The position numbers and the translations under genes were made by a program. A DNA stretch of 64,000 nt from Nonomuraea gerenzanensis (lineage in GTDB: Bacteria > Actinomycetota > Actinomycetes > Streptosporangiales > Streptosporangiaceae). Positions 7,898 to 16,152 of this stretch are shown here, in pieces. The stretch spans positions 2,170,001 through 2,234,000 of the forward strand of contig NZ_CP084058.1 of NCBI RefSeq assembly GCF_020215645.1, read 5' to 3'. The notes below the pieces were generated by a model that saw only the letters and a list, made by a program, of their open reading frames with translations, had not been told where the DNA came from and did no database searches. Numbering within the stretch: position 1 is the stretch's first letter; each line of letters starts with the position of its first letter.

Positions 7898-9141
7898 CGG
7901 AACTCCGGGGCGACCTTGGTGGCGAACAGCTCCAGGTTCCGCTTGACCGTGTCCAGCGGCAGCACGCCCTGCTGGCCCTGCATGTAGAGGCCGAACCACT
8001 CCAGGTCCGGCATGCGGTCGAGCATGCGCTGGATGCCGCGCTTGACGTCGTCGGGGGTGCCGAACAGGGCCATCTCGACGTCGTTCATGCGCTTGGCGTC
8101 GCCCTTCTCCGGGGAGATGGGCTTGTGCTTCTCGTCCTCCTTCTTGCGCAGCACCTCCAGGTAGCCGAACGGGCCGAAGAAGGCGGCGAAGTCCTTCGGG
8201 ATGCTGCGGCCGAAGGTGTTGATGGCCTCCTCGGTGGTGTCGGCGATACCGACGATCTTGAGGATGCCGGTGTGCTCGCCCAGCTTGTAGTGGCGGCCCT
8301 GCTTGGCCGACTCCTCCTGGTACAGCTTGGCCTTCTGGGCGTGGTCGTCCGGGTTCGGGGTGAACATCCACGGCAGGATGTTCTCCTGGGCGGCCCTGAT
8401 GACCGACCGGTCGGAGATGGTGAACGGCTGCCACAGCTCGGGGTACGGGTTCTGGTACGGCCTGGGGCAGACGGAGACGGCCTTGATCGTGCCGCTGCCG
8501 TCCATCTCCTCCGGCGAGCCGAACGTGCGGGTCCACTCCTGGGCCGGCCAGCCCTCGATGCCCTCGTACGGGTAGGGCACCTGGTAGTCGAGCACGTCCG
8601 ACTTGTAGCGGAGCGTCTCCTGCGTCCACGCCATCTTCATGATCTTCAGCACCTCGCCGAAGACGTCGAAGTTGCGCGTGTCGGACGCCGAGCCGTCGGA
8701 ACGGGCGGCGGCGGCCTGCCAGCGCTGGCCCAGCACGTTCATCCAGCGGTTCTGGTAGCCGCGTGCCACGCCGAGCCGCAGCCGGCCCTTGCTGAACTGG
8801 TCGAGCAACGCCACGTCCTCGGCCGCCCTGATCGGGTCCCAGGCGGGCAGCACGAGGCCCAGCGGCGCGAGCAGGATGCGCTCGGTCCTGGCGGCGAGGT
8901 CGGTGAGGAACATCAGCGGGTTGACCGAGAACTCCATGCCCTCCGAATGGAAGTGGTGCTCGGTCATCATCAGCGCGTCGAACCCGATCTGGTCGGCGTG
9001 GACGGCTATCTCCCGTACCTCGTGCAGCAGTCTCTGGTACGACTCCGTGTCGCGCCCGATCGGGCGCTTGGCCCTGGCGTTCTCCTCGGCGGCGTAACCA
9101 GAGCCTGGTATTTGCGGATTCAGGAAGATAGAAAACTTCAC
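7894..9141 (-). CDS. LLM-class (bacterial luciferase-like) flavin-dependent oxidoreductase, long form
   Basis: 415 residues, starting MKFSIFLNPQIPGSGYAAEE (GTG at 9141, AGAGG six bases upstream). The barrel signatures are IGFDALMMTEHHF near 55-70, LDQFSKGRLRLGVARGY near 115-130 and a late conserved segment (GTPDDVKRGIQRML). It is about 100 residues longer than the neighbouring LLM proteins, in line with the alkanal-monooxygenase/hydrolase-like branch in which a second small protein may act as flavin reductase or partner. First gene of a two-gene operon with the LLM enzyme at 7025-7897; its promoter overlaps the palindromic site at 9193-9212. Confidence 0.88.
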   Translation of the reverse strand: MKFSIFLNPQIPGSGYAAEENARAKRPIGRDTESYQRLLHEVREIAVHADQIGFDALMMTEHHFHSEGMEFSVNPLMFLTDLAARTERILLAPLGLVLPAWDPIRAAEDVALLDQFSKGRLRLGVARGYQNRWMNVLGQRWQAAAARSDGSASDTRNFDVFGEVLKIMKMAWTQETLRYKSDVLDYQVPYPYEGIEGWPAQEWTRTFGSPEEMDGSGTIKAVSVCPRPYQNPYPELWQPFTISDRSVIRAAQENILPWMFTPNPDDHAQKAKLYQEESAKQGRHYKLGEHTGILKIVGIADTTEEAINTFGRSIPKDFAAFFGPFGYLEVLRKKEDEKHKPISPEKGDAKRMNDVEMALFGTPDDVKRGIQRMLDRMPDLEWFGLYMQGQQGVLPLDTVKRNLELFATKVAPEFR

Positions 9142-9173
9142 CGTGGACCTCTTTCCGCGGGATGGTCTTCTGC

Positions 9174-9202
9174 AAGGTACTCTGGAAATCTTAACCGAGC
9201 AA
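9174..9202 (-). promoter_or_regulatory. Promoter of the minus-strand LLM operon
   Basis: On the minus strand TTGCTC (9202-9197) is followed by 17 bases and TACCTT (9179-9174), a reasonable -35/-10 pair about 33 bp upstream of the GTG at 9141. The -35 lies inside the palindrome 9193-9212, so a bound regulator would block polymerase. Confidence 0.5.
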
Positions 9203-9212
9203 TCGCTTGGTT
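9193..9212. promoter_or_regulatory. Palindromic operator, shared motif site A
   Basis: AACCGAGC-AATC-GCTTGGTT: 8-bp half-sites with one mismatch around a 4-bp centre, in the divergent region between LLM genes. The same half-sites occur before the genes at 36.3, 45.4, 56.5 and 58.8 kb. TetR-family repressors typically bind such sites. Confidence 0.65.
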
Positions 9213-9230
9213 CGCTGTGGGGAGTGTCGT

Positions 9231-10040
9231 ATGAGGCTTGGCGTCACGATGTTCGCGACGGATCTGGCCATGCCGGTCCACGAGCTCGCCAGGGCGGCGG
9301 AGGAGCGTGGCTTCGACTCGTTGTACGTGCCCGAGCACACCCACATCCCCGCCTCGCGGCGCACCCCGTACCCCGGCGGGGGTGAGCTGCCCGAGGAGTA
9401 CAGGCGCACGCTCGACCCCCTGGTCGCCCTGTCCTACGCGGCGGCGGTGACCCGCGAGCTGCGGGTCGGGACCGGCATCCTGCTCGCCGCCCAGCGCGAC
9501 CCCATCGTCACCGCCAAGGCGCTGGCCACCCTGGATCACCTCTCCGGCGGGCGCGTGGTCGTCGGCGTCGGGTTCGGCTGGAACGTGGAGGAGATCGAGA
9601 ACCACGGCGTCCCGTACGGGCGGCGCCGCGAGGTGGCCCGGCGCAACGTGCTGGCCATGCAGGCGCTGTGGCGGGACGAGGTGGCCCACATCGAGGGCAT
9701 GGAGCCGTCCTGGTCGTGGCCCAAGCCCGTCCGGACGCCGCCCGTCTACCTGGGCGGAGCCGCGGGGCCGAAGCTGTTCGCCCAGGTCGCCGAGTACGCC
9801 GACGGATGGATGCCGATCGGCGGGCACGGTATCAAGGCGGCACTGCCCGCGCTGCGGGCGGCCTGCGAGCAGGCCGGGCGGCCGGAGGCCTGCGAGGTGA
9901 TCCCCTTCGGCACGCGGCCCAGCAGGGACAAGCTCGACTACTACGCCTCGCTCGGCATCACCCAGGTGGTGGCCACCCTGCCCAGCGGGCCCGCCGACGT
10001 GGTGCTGCCGCTCCTGGACGAGTACGCGGCACTGATGTGA
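9231..10040 (+). CDS. LLM-class F420-dependent oxidoreductase, TIGR03619-like
   Basis: 269 residues from the ATG at 9231 (GGAG seven bases upstream; an in-frame GTG at 9207 lacks a ribosome site). It starts MRLGVTMFATDLAMPVHELA and shows the motif set of the TIGR03619 group: DSLYVPEHTHIP, ATLDHLSGGRVVVGVGFGWN and PPVYLGGAAGPKLF. It probably catalyses F420-linked hydride transfer to an unknown substrate. It is divergent from the two other LLM genes and shares their control region with palindromic site A. Its TGA at 10038-10040 is the first part of an inverted repeat in front of the kinase cluster. Confidence 0.9.
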   Translation: MRLGVTMFATDLAMPVHELARAAEERGFDSLYVPEHTHIPASRRTPYPGGGELPEEYRRTLDPLVALSYAAAVTRELRVGTGILLAAQRDPIVTAKALATLDHLSGGRVVVGVGFGWNVEEIENHGVPYGRRREVARRNVLAMQALWRDEVAHIEGMEPSWSWPKPVRTPPVYLGGAAGPKLFAQVAEYADGWMPIGGHGIKAALPALRAACEQAGRPEACEVIPFGTRPSRDKLDYYASLGITQVVATLPSGPADVVLPLLDEYAALM

Positions 10041-10062
10041 CAGCAGGGGTTGCTGTCATAAT
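10038..10062 (+). promoter_or_regulatory. Inverted repeat overlapping predicted -10 of kinase 1
   Basis: TGACAGCA (10038-10045) and TGCTGTCA (10051-10058) are perfect complements around 5 bases. The right arm overlaps CATAAT (10057-10062), preceded by TGT as in an extended -10 element. Transcription would start close to the ATG at 10071, giving a leaderless mRNA. The same repeat could act as terminator for the LLM gene whose stop codon it contains, or as an operator. Confidence 0.5.
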
Positions 10063-10070
10063 GGCGGCCT

Positions 10071-11831
10071 ATGTCCCGCGCTGACGACCCCGCCCGGCTG
10101 GGCGAGTACCGGATCCTGCGCCGGCTCGGGCAGGGCGGCCAGGGGGTCGTCTACCTCGGCGAGTCGCCGCAGGGGGCGCTGGTCGCGATCAAACTCATGC
10201 ACGCCAGGGTGTCGGGCGAGCCCGACGTGCGGCGCCGCTTCCTCGGCGAGGTGGAGGCCGTGCGGCGGGTGGCCGCCTTCTGCACGGCGCAGCTCCTGGA
10301 CGCCGACCTCGACGGCGACCGGCCGTACCTGGTCAGCGAGTACGTCGAGGGACCGTCGCTGGCCGAGCACGTGGCCCGGCAGGGGCCGCGCTCCGGCGGC
10401 TCCCTGCACCGCCTGGCCATCGGCACCGCCACCGCCCTCGGGGCCATCCACCGGGCGGGGGTGGTGCACCGGGACTTCAAGCCGCCGAACGTGCTGCTCG
10501 GGCTCGACGGGCCGCGGGTGATCGACTTCGGGGTGTCCCGGATGATGGACGCGGCTGCTACCACCACTACTGGGCTTTCCCTGGGGACTCCTGCTTATCT
10601 GGCGCCGGAGCGGGTGCAGGGGCAGTCTGCGGGGCCTGCTGCGGACCTTTGGGCCTGGGGGTTGACCGTGGCCTATACGGCTACGGGGCGGCATGCGTAT
10701 CTGGCTGATACGTACCAGGAGGTGCTGGCCAGGATCTTGTACGGGAAGCCGGATCTCGGGGGGTTGGACGGGGTCCTGCGGGAGGTGGTGGAAGGGTGCC
10801 TGCGTCACGATCCTGGGGAGCGGCCGGATGCGGAGGAGGTGCTGCGGTGGTTGCTGGGGCATGGGGCCGGCGATGTGCTCACGACCGGTGCCCGCGCGGC
10901 CACGCGGTCCGACCGGGATCGCGCCGGGCCCGACGATCGCGCTGTTGGCGCGCCTGACGGCCGTGCTGCCTCCGGGCCGGACAGCCGGGCCGCCGCCACA
11001 CCTGGTGATGAGCCCGTCGGCCAGGTCGCCGATGGGGCTGGTGTTGAGGCGCTCGGTGCGGTGCCTTCCACCGCCGGGCTGCGGGGCGTGGGGCGGGCTG
11101 GGCTGTCCGCCGCTACCGGGCCTCGGGCCGGGGCGGACGCCAGGACGGAGCCGGAAGGCGGGCCGCCGCCTGGGCCATCGCCTGGCTCGCCGGCTGGGCA
11201 GACGGCTGGGTTGTCGGTTGGGGCGCCGGATGGGCGACGGTGGTGGCGGGGGCGGCCGGTCGTGATGGCGGCTGCTGCGGGGCTGGCCGTGGCGGTGGCG
11301 GGAGGCGTGCTCTGGTGGGCCGAACAGCGGCAGCCGGAAGCGGCCGGGACGTCACAGGTCACGCCGCCAACAGCCGCTCCGTTGAGCGCCACCTCGACGC
11401 GCGCTTCGACATCCGCCCCGACTCCCGCCCGGACCACCGCTGCGACGTCCGCCTCCACGCCTGCTTCCACGCCTGCTTCCACGCCTGCTTCCACGCCTGC
11501 TTCCACGGCGGCGGGGCCGGATCTGGACGGCACGTGGACGGGCTCGGCCGAGCACCCGACCGCCAAGCGGATCTTCCCGGTGGAGCTGCGTCTGCGTGCC
11601 GAGGGCTCGTCGAGCATGCGCTGGGGCGCCGACCTGCACTGCTCCGGACGGCTCACCCCGGGGAAGAACGCGCTGACGTTCCGGCTCGACCGGGTCAAAG
11701 GCGACATGTGTTACCCGGGCACGCTCCGCGTCGTCCCGTCCGCCGCTGATCCGAACCAGATCGTCATCAACGTGACGCGTGAAGGGCAGGGCGGGGTCAC
11801 GTATTCGGGGAAGGTCTTACGTGGTTCCTGA
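10071..11831 (+). CDS. Membrane Ser/Thr protein kinase 1 with extracytoplasmic paralogous domain
   Basis: 586 residues. Kinase domain 10-275: glycine loop GQGGQGVVYLG, Lys41 in VAIKLMHA, HRDFKPPNVLL, DFGVSRM, GTPAYLAPERV. A Pro/Ala-rich juxtamembrane linker follows, then one membrane helix about 396-418 (GLAVAVAGGVLWW), a Ser-Thr-Pro-Ala repeat linker, and an extracellular domain 483-586 (DGTWTGSAEH ... MRWGADLHCSGRL ... VTYSGKV) with two Cys. That last domain recurs in kinase 2 but is not one I recognise, so it is a candidate ligand sensor. First of three kinase genes in a row; 47 bp separate it from the next. Substrates unknown. Confidence 0.93.
   Translation: MSRADDPARLGEYRILRRLGQGGQGVVYLGESPQGALVAIKLMHARVSGEPDVRRRFLGEVEAVRRVAAFCTAQLLDADLDGDRPYLVSEYVEGPSLAEHVARQGPRSGGSLHRLAIGTATALGAIHRAGVVHRDFKPPNVLLGLDGPRVIDFGVSRMMDAAATTTTGLSLGTPAYLAPERVQGQSAGPAADLWAWGLTVAYTATGRHAYLADTYQEVLARILYGKPDLGGLDGVLREVVEGCLRHDPGERPDAEEVLRWLLGHGAGDVLTTGARAATRSDRDRAGPDDRAVGAPDGRAASGPDSRAAATPGDEPVGQVADGAGVEALGAVPSTAGLRGVGRAGLSAATGPRAGADARTEPEGGPPPGPSPGSPAGQTAGLSVGAPDGRRWWRGRPVVMAAAAGLAVAVAGGVLWWAEQRQPEAAGTSQVTPPTAAPLSATSTRASTSAPTPARTTAATSASTPASTPASTPASTPASTAAGPDLDGTWTGSAEHPTAKRIFPVELRLRAEGSSSMRWGADLHCSGRLTPGKNALTFRLDRVKGDMCYPGTLRVVPSAADPNQIVINVTREGQGGVTYSGKVLRGS
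11457..11504 (+). repeat. 12-bp tandem repeat, four copies, inside kinase 1
   Basis: ACGCCTGCTTCC repeated four times without change, coding for Ser-Thr-Pro-Ala units of the extracellular stalk. Identity at the DNA level suggests recent slippage, so stalk length may vary between strains. Confidence 0.9.
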
Positions 11832-11864
11832 ACGGGGACGCGGCCCGCATCCCCAGGTGGGCGG

Positions 11865-11870
11865 CATAAT
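11865..11870 (+). promoter_or_regulatory. Predicted -10 element of kinase 2
   Basis: CATAAT lies exactly eight bases before the ATG at 11879, the same hexamer and spacing as in front of kinase 1 (10057-10062 to ATG 10071). This suggests a duplicated leaderless promoter, although GGGAGG at 11871-11876 could also act as a closely spaced ribosome site. No convincing -35 is seen. Confidence 0.4.
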
Positions 11871-11878
11871 GGGAGGAT

Positions 11879-13639
11879 ATGTCCGAGCTACGTGCCGATG
11901 ATCCCAGGCAGCTGGGAGCGTACCGGCTGACACGCAAGCTCGGTCAAGGCGGCCAGGGGGTCGTCTACCTGGGCGAATCACCGCAAGGCACACTGGTCGC
12001 GGTCAAGCTGCTGCATGCCAGCCTTTCCGGGGATCCGGCCGCCCGGCGGCGGTTCCTGGGGGAGGTCGAGGCGGTCAGGAAGGTGGCGGCGTTCTGCACG
12101 GCGCAGCTTCTGGACGCCGATCTCGACGGTGACCGGCCCTACCTGGTCAGCGAGTACGTCGACGGGCCCTCGCTGCGCGAGCTGGTGATCGAGGAGGGGC
12201 CTCGCCAGGGCGGATCCCTCGAACGGCTGGCCATCGGCACCGCCACCGCGCTGGGGGCGATTCACCGGGCCGGGGTGGTGCACCGGGACTTCAAGCCGGG
12301 CAATGTGCTGCTCGGCATCGACGGGCCGCGGGTGATCGACTTCGGGGTGTCCCGGTTGATGGACACCGCTTCCACCACGACGCACCTGCCGATGGGGACG
12401 CCCGCGTACATGGCTCCCGAGCGGATGAAGGGGGAGTCCGCCGGGCCGCCCGCGGACATGTGGGCGTGGGGGCTGACCGTGGCTTACACGGCTACGGGGC
12501 GGCAGGCGTTCACGGCGGACACGCATCAGGAGGTGCTGGCCCGCGTTCTGTACGGGAAGCCTGATCTCGGGTCGTTGAGCGGGCGGCTGCGGGAGATCGT
12601 GGAGGCTTGCCTCGCTCCTGAGCCGGGGGAGCGGCCGGACGCCGAGGGGGTGTTGCGGCTGCTGCTCGGGCAGGACGTGGTGGAGGGTGATGTGCTGTCC
12701 ACGGGGGCGATGGCCGCTGTGGGTGGTGAGCTGGGTGCGGGGCGGTCGTCGGGGGCGGGTGGCGGGCAGGTCTCGGGCTCGGGTTCGATCCCCGGTTCGG
12801 GTGCGGTTTCGGGTGCGGGGGGTCGTAGGTCGGAGGGCACTGGTCCGCTTGGGGCGGTTGTCGGGCTGGGGGCGGCCGAGTCCGAGCCCGGTGAGATCAC
12901 TGATCCCGATCCCACCACGAGCTTTCCCGCGATCACCGCGCCGCTGATCGCGGCGCGCGCCGAGGGAAAAGCCCGCGAGCAGCGTGCGGCCCAGGCCCGG
13001 GCTGACGCCGCCGCTGCCGGCCGTGACGAAGGCGCCGCTGCCTCGGGCGGGGGCGAAAGCGCCGCCTCGGCGGGCGGAGAGATGAGCGTCGCCTCGTCGG
13101 GCGGAGGCGGGAGTGTCGTCTCGCGGGGTGGTGGCGAAAGTGCCGCAGCCGAAGACGGTGCCGACACGACCACCCGGCCTGAGGCAGTGGCCCTTACTGG
13201 CCGCCCTGAGAAGACCTCTCCTCCTGGAGGTGGACGGCGGCGGTTCCGGCCATGGCAGGTGGTCGTGGTGGTGGGTGGGCTGGTGGCGGCGGTGGCCGGG
13301 TTCCTGGTGTGGGCGCGGGGGGCCGAGCAGGGGGTGGAGGGGACGTGGACGGGGTCGGCGGAGCACTTCACCGCCGAGCGGGTCTTTCCCATCGAGCTGC
13401 ACCTGACCAGCGACGACGGCGGGATGATGCGGTGGGGCGCTGACCTGCACTGCTCGGGTCGCCTGGGTCGGACGGGCAGTGGCATGGTGTTCGCCCTTGA
13501 GCAGGTGCAGGGCAAGGAGTGTCATCCGGGGACGGTGTGGATGTCGCCCACCGCTGATCCGAACCAGATGGCCATCAAGGTGACACGTGGCGGTAAGGAC
13601 GACGTGACGTATTCGGGCAAGGTCGCGCGTACGTCCTGA
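11879..13639 (+). CDS. Membrane Ser/Thr protein kinase 2, paralogue of kinase 1
   Basis: 586 residues, by coincidence the length of kinase 1. The kinase domain is nearly colinear (GQGGQGVVYLGESPQGTL, VAVKLLHA, HRDFKPGNVLL, DFGVSRL, GTPAYMAPERM). The cytoplasmic linker (about 280-455) is unlike that of kinase 1: Gly/Ser/Ala-rich, with 'GGGES' type repeats. Membrane helix about 458-478 (VVVVVGGLVAAVAGFLVWA). The extracellular domain 485-586 is the same as in kinase 1 (EGTWTGSAEHFTAERVFPIE, MRWGADLHCSGRL, DDVTYSGKV). A tandem duplication with conserved ends and a freely evolving linker is the simplest reading. Confidence 0.93.
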   Translation: MSELRADDPRQLGAYRLTRKLGQGGQGVVYLGESPQGTLVAVKLLHASLSGDPAARRRFLGEVEAVRKVAAFCTAQLLDADLDGDRPYLVSEYVDGPSLRELVIEEGPRQGGSLERLAIGTATALGAIHRAGVVHRDFKPGNVLLGIDGPRVIDFGVSRLMDTASTTTHLPMGTPAYMAPERMKGESAGPPADMWAWGLTVAYTATGRQAFTADTHQEVLARVLYGKPDLGSLSGRLREIVEACLAPEPGERPDAEGVLRLLLGQDVVEGDVLSTGAMAAVGGELGAGRSSGAGGGQVSGSGSIPGSGAVSGAGGRRSEGTGPLGAVVGLGAAESEPGEITDPDPTTSFPAITAPLIAARAEGKAREQRAAQARADAAAAGRDEGAAASGGGESAASAGGEMSVASSGGGGSVVSRGGGESAAAEDGADTTTRPEAVALTGRPEKTSPPGGGRRRFRPWQVVVVVGGLVAAVAGFLVWARGAEQGVEGTWTGSAEHFTAERVFPIELHLTSDDGGMMRWGADLHCSGRLGRTGSGMVFALEQVQGKECHPGTVWMSPTADPNQMAIKVTRGGKDDVTYSGKVARTS

Positions 13640-13745
13640 CTGGCTGTGTCACGTTCAGGCGGCGATTGGGCCGGGCACCGTTGACTGTTCGCGGGCTGTT
13701 GCTTTCAGTAGAAGGCAGAACGGGTGGCGGCGAGGGGAGGCGCCC

Positions 13746-15917
13746 GTGCCGACGGCGCAGCCGCTCCGAACGGGGGACCCGCAGCGACTCGGGGAGTACC
13801 TTCTTTCCGGGCGCCTGGGTGAAGGCGGGCAGGGCGCGGTGTTCCTCGGTTCGAGGGGCGGGGAGAGGTACGCGGTCAAGCTCCTGCACGGGCCCGTGGG
13901 GGATGAGCGGGCGGCGTTCCTGCGGGAGGTGGAGCTGGCCAAGCACGTGGCCAGGTTCTGTACGGCCCAGGTGATCGATGCCGGGTTCGACGAGGGGCGG
14001 CCGTACATCGTCAGCGAGTACGTGGACGGGCCCTCGCTCGCCCGCGAGGTCACGCTCACCGGCCCCCGGCAGGGTGGCGCGCTGGAGCGGCTGGCGGTCA
14101 GCACGGCCACGGCCCTGGCGGCGATCCATCGGGCGGGCATCGTCCACCGTGACTTCAAGCCGCAGAACGTGCTGCTCGGCTCCGACGGTCCGCGCGTGAT
14201 CGACTTCGGCCTGGCCAAGGCGCTGGACGCGGCGGCCACGGTGAGCGGGCGGGGGGTGGGCACGCCCGCGTACATGGCTCCCGAGCAGATCACGGCCCTG
14301 GCGGTCACCGGCGCGGCCGACGTCTTCTCGTGGGGCGCGACGATGTGCTTCGCGGCGAACGCCTCGGCTCCGTTCGGCCAGGACTCGGTGGCGCCGGTGC
14401 TGCACCGTATTCTCACCGCCCCGCCTGAGCTGGGGCGGCTGGACGGGCGGTTGCGGGTGCTGGTGGAGTCGTGTCTCGACAAGGATGCCCGTAATCGGCC
14501 CAGTAGTCGGGAGTTGCTGTTCGAGCTGTTGGGGGAGGCGACCGAGGGGGTGCCGGCTGAGGTGCTTCGTTCGCCTCCGCCGCACATTCTCCGTGCGCCG
14601 CCGCCGCTGATTCCGGAGCAGCGCTCGCCCGAGACGCACGAACGTGGGACGGGGGCGGGCGCGGGCGGGGTGCCCACTGGCGGGCCGGGCGCGAGCGGGC
14701 CGGGCGCGGCGGCGTTCCCGATGGCCGAGCCGGAGGCGACGGGCGCGCCGGGCGGCGCCTACCACCTGCCTTCGGGTGCCGACGCTCCGATGCCCTTGCC
14801 AGGCTCCGCCGCCGGCCGCTTACCGGGAGCCGCCGCCCCTGGGGCTTCTCCAGGAGGTGGCACGAACACCGGTGAGCCGCCCGGCGCCGGCGGGGCGGCA
14901 CAGGGCTTCGGCACCGACGACGGCCTCAGGCATGGCTCCGGGCCGGGCTTCGGTGCCGGGGCCGCGATGGAAAGCCCCCCTCATGGTCGCCGGGGCTGGC
15001 CCAGGGCCGCCGTCGCGGTCTGCGTAGCGCTGCTGGCGACCGCCGCCGTGCTCCTCACCGTCATCATCCCCACGATCAACAGGAACAACGCCGCAACCCC
15101 CACCCCCCAAGCAGGCGGCGGCCCACTCACCTCCGAGCCGATCACCTCCCCACCCTCGGCCTCCGCCCCCTCCACGCAACCGCCCACCAGACCCAAGCCC
15201 CAATCCCGCGGCCCTCAAGAGCCCTCCACCAGCGACCCGCCGACGCTGATCCGTCCGGCCACGGCAGCCATCCCGCCCCTGATCGGCCTCGACAGGGCCG
15301 CCGCCACCCAGGCGCTCGAACGAGCGGGCCTCACCCCCGGCCGCATCACCGAACGCGACGCCCCCCAGCGGATCGGCCGGATCCTGTCCACCGACCCGGC
15401 CCCCGGGACGACCGTGAACCAGGGCACCAAGGTCGCCCTCCAGATCTCGGCGGGCCTGCCGGTCCCGGCCCTGGCGGGCATGCAGCGCAAGGCCGCCGAG
15501 GCGGCGCTCGCTCGCGCGGGCCTCGAACCGGGCGGCATCACCCGCTCCTGCTCGCAGCAGCCGGACGGCCAGGTCCTCGGCACCCGGCCCAAGGCGGGGC
15601 GCCGGGTCACGGGTGGCACCTCGGTGTCCCTCACTGTGGCCCGCAACGGCAGCCCCGCCCCGTCGGTCGTCGGCCGGCAGCGGGAGGACGCCCGTGCCGC
15701 ACTCGTGGCGGCGGGCCTGTCCGTGCAGGTGCGGGAGCAGCCGGTGGAGGACGAGGCCGGTGCGGGCACCGTCCTGGCCCAGAGCCTGTCACCGGGCACC
15801 TGCGCCAAGCCCGGCACCGACGTCACCATCACGGTCGGCGTGTTCGCGCAGCCGAACCCCGATCCCGGCGAGACCACCCCCTCACCGACCACGACCGGCC
15901 CGATCGTCGAGGAGTGA
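13746..15917 (+). CDS. Membrane Ser/Thr protein kinase 3 with three PASTA domains
   Basis: 723 residues from GTG 13746 (GGAGG six bases upstream). Kinase domain 15-275 (GEGGQGAVFLG, YAVKLLHG, HRDFKPQNVLL, DFGLAKAL, GTPAYMAPEQ), a long Gly/Pro-rich linker, membrane helix about 420-442 (AVCVALLATAAVLLTVIIP), and three PASTA repeats at about 505-575, 575-645 and 645-710 (PLIGLDRAAATQALERAGL; PALAGMQRKAAEAALARAGL; PSVVGRQREDARAALVAAGL). PASTA kinases of the PknB/StkP type bind muropeptides and regulate cell-wall growth. It differs from kinases 1 and 2 only in the extracellular module. Usual PknB partners (PP2C, RodA, PBP) are not adjacent. Confidence 0.95.
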   Translation: MPTAQPLRTGDPQRLGEYLLSGRLGEGGQGAVFLGSRGGERYAVKLLHGPVGDERAAFLREVELAKHVARFCTAQVIDAGFDEGRPYIVSEYVDGPSLAREVTLTGPRQGGALERLAVSTATALAAIHRAGIVHRDFKPQNVLLGSDGPRVIDFGLAKALDAAATVSGRGVGTPAYMAPEQITALAVTGAADVFSWGATMCFAANASAPFGQDSVAPVLHRILTAPPELGRLDGRLRVLVESCLDKDARNRPSSRELLFELLGEATEGVPAEVLRSPPPHILRAPPPLIPEQRSPETHERGTGAGAGGVPTGGPGASGPGAAAFPMAEPEATGAPGGAYHLPSGADAPMPLPGSAAGRLPGAAAPGASPGGGTNTGEPPGAGGAAQGFGTDDGLRHGSGPGFGAGAAMESPPHGRRGWPRAAVAVCVALLATAAVLLTVIIPTINRNNAATPTPQAGGGPLTSEPITSPPSASAPSTQPPTRPKPQSRGPQEPSTSDPPTLIRPATAAIPPLIGLDRAAATQALERAGLTPGRITERDAPQRIGRILSTDPAPGTTVNQGTKVALQISAGLPVPALAGMQRKAAEAALARAGLEPGGITRSCSQQPDGQVLGTRPKAGRRVTGGTSVSLTVARNGSPAPSVVGRQREDARAALVAAGLSVQVREQPVEDEAGAGTVLAQSLSPGTCAKPGTDVTITVGVFAQPNPDPGETTPSPTTTGPIVEE

Positions 15918-15968
15918 TCCCGAGCCGGCGCAGGCGTGCCCCGATCTCTCGCGGGCAGGGGCGAGCGC

Positions 15969-16121
15969 ATGAAGAAGTTGCTCAAGCTCCTGTTCGCCCG
16001 CCGCCTGGCCGCCTCCCCGCTGGGCCTGGCCGCCCTCGTCCTCGGCTGGTTCCTGGCCCGCCGCAAGCGGCACCGCCGTGCGGAGGAGACCGAGTACCGC
16101 AGAGCCGCTGCGCCGAGGTAG
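15969..16121 (+). CDS. Small single-pass membrane protein
   Basis: 50 residues from ATG 15969 (AGGGG eight bases upstream); a GTG at 15936 would add 11 residues. MKKLLKLLFARRLAASPLGL leads into a hydrophobic stretch (LGLAALVLGWFLA), then a basic tail RRKRHRR. It resembles short conserved actinomycete membrane proteins of unknown function; I recall DUF6203 as similar but cannot confirm it. It lies 51 bp after the PASTA kinase and 31 bp before the sigma factor start. Confidence 0.6.
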   Translation: MKKLLKLLFARRLAASPLGLAALVLGWFLARRKRHRRAEETEYRRAAAPR

Positions 16122-16152
16122 CCACGCGGGCTGCCGGAAGGCGGCACCGCCT

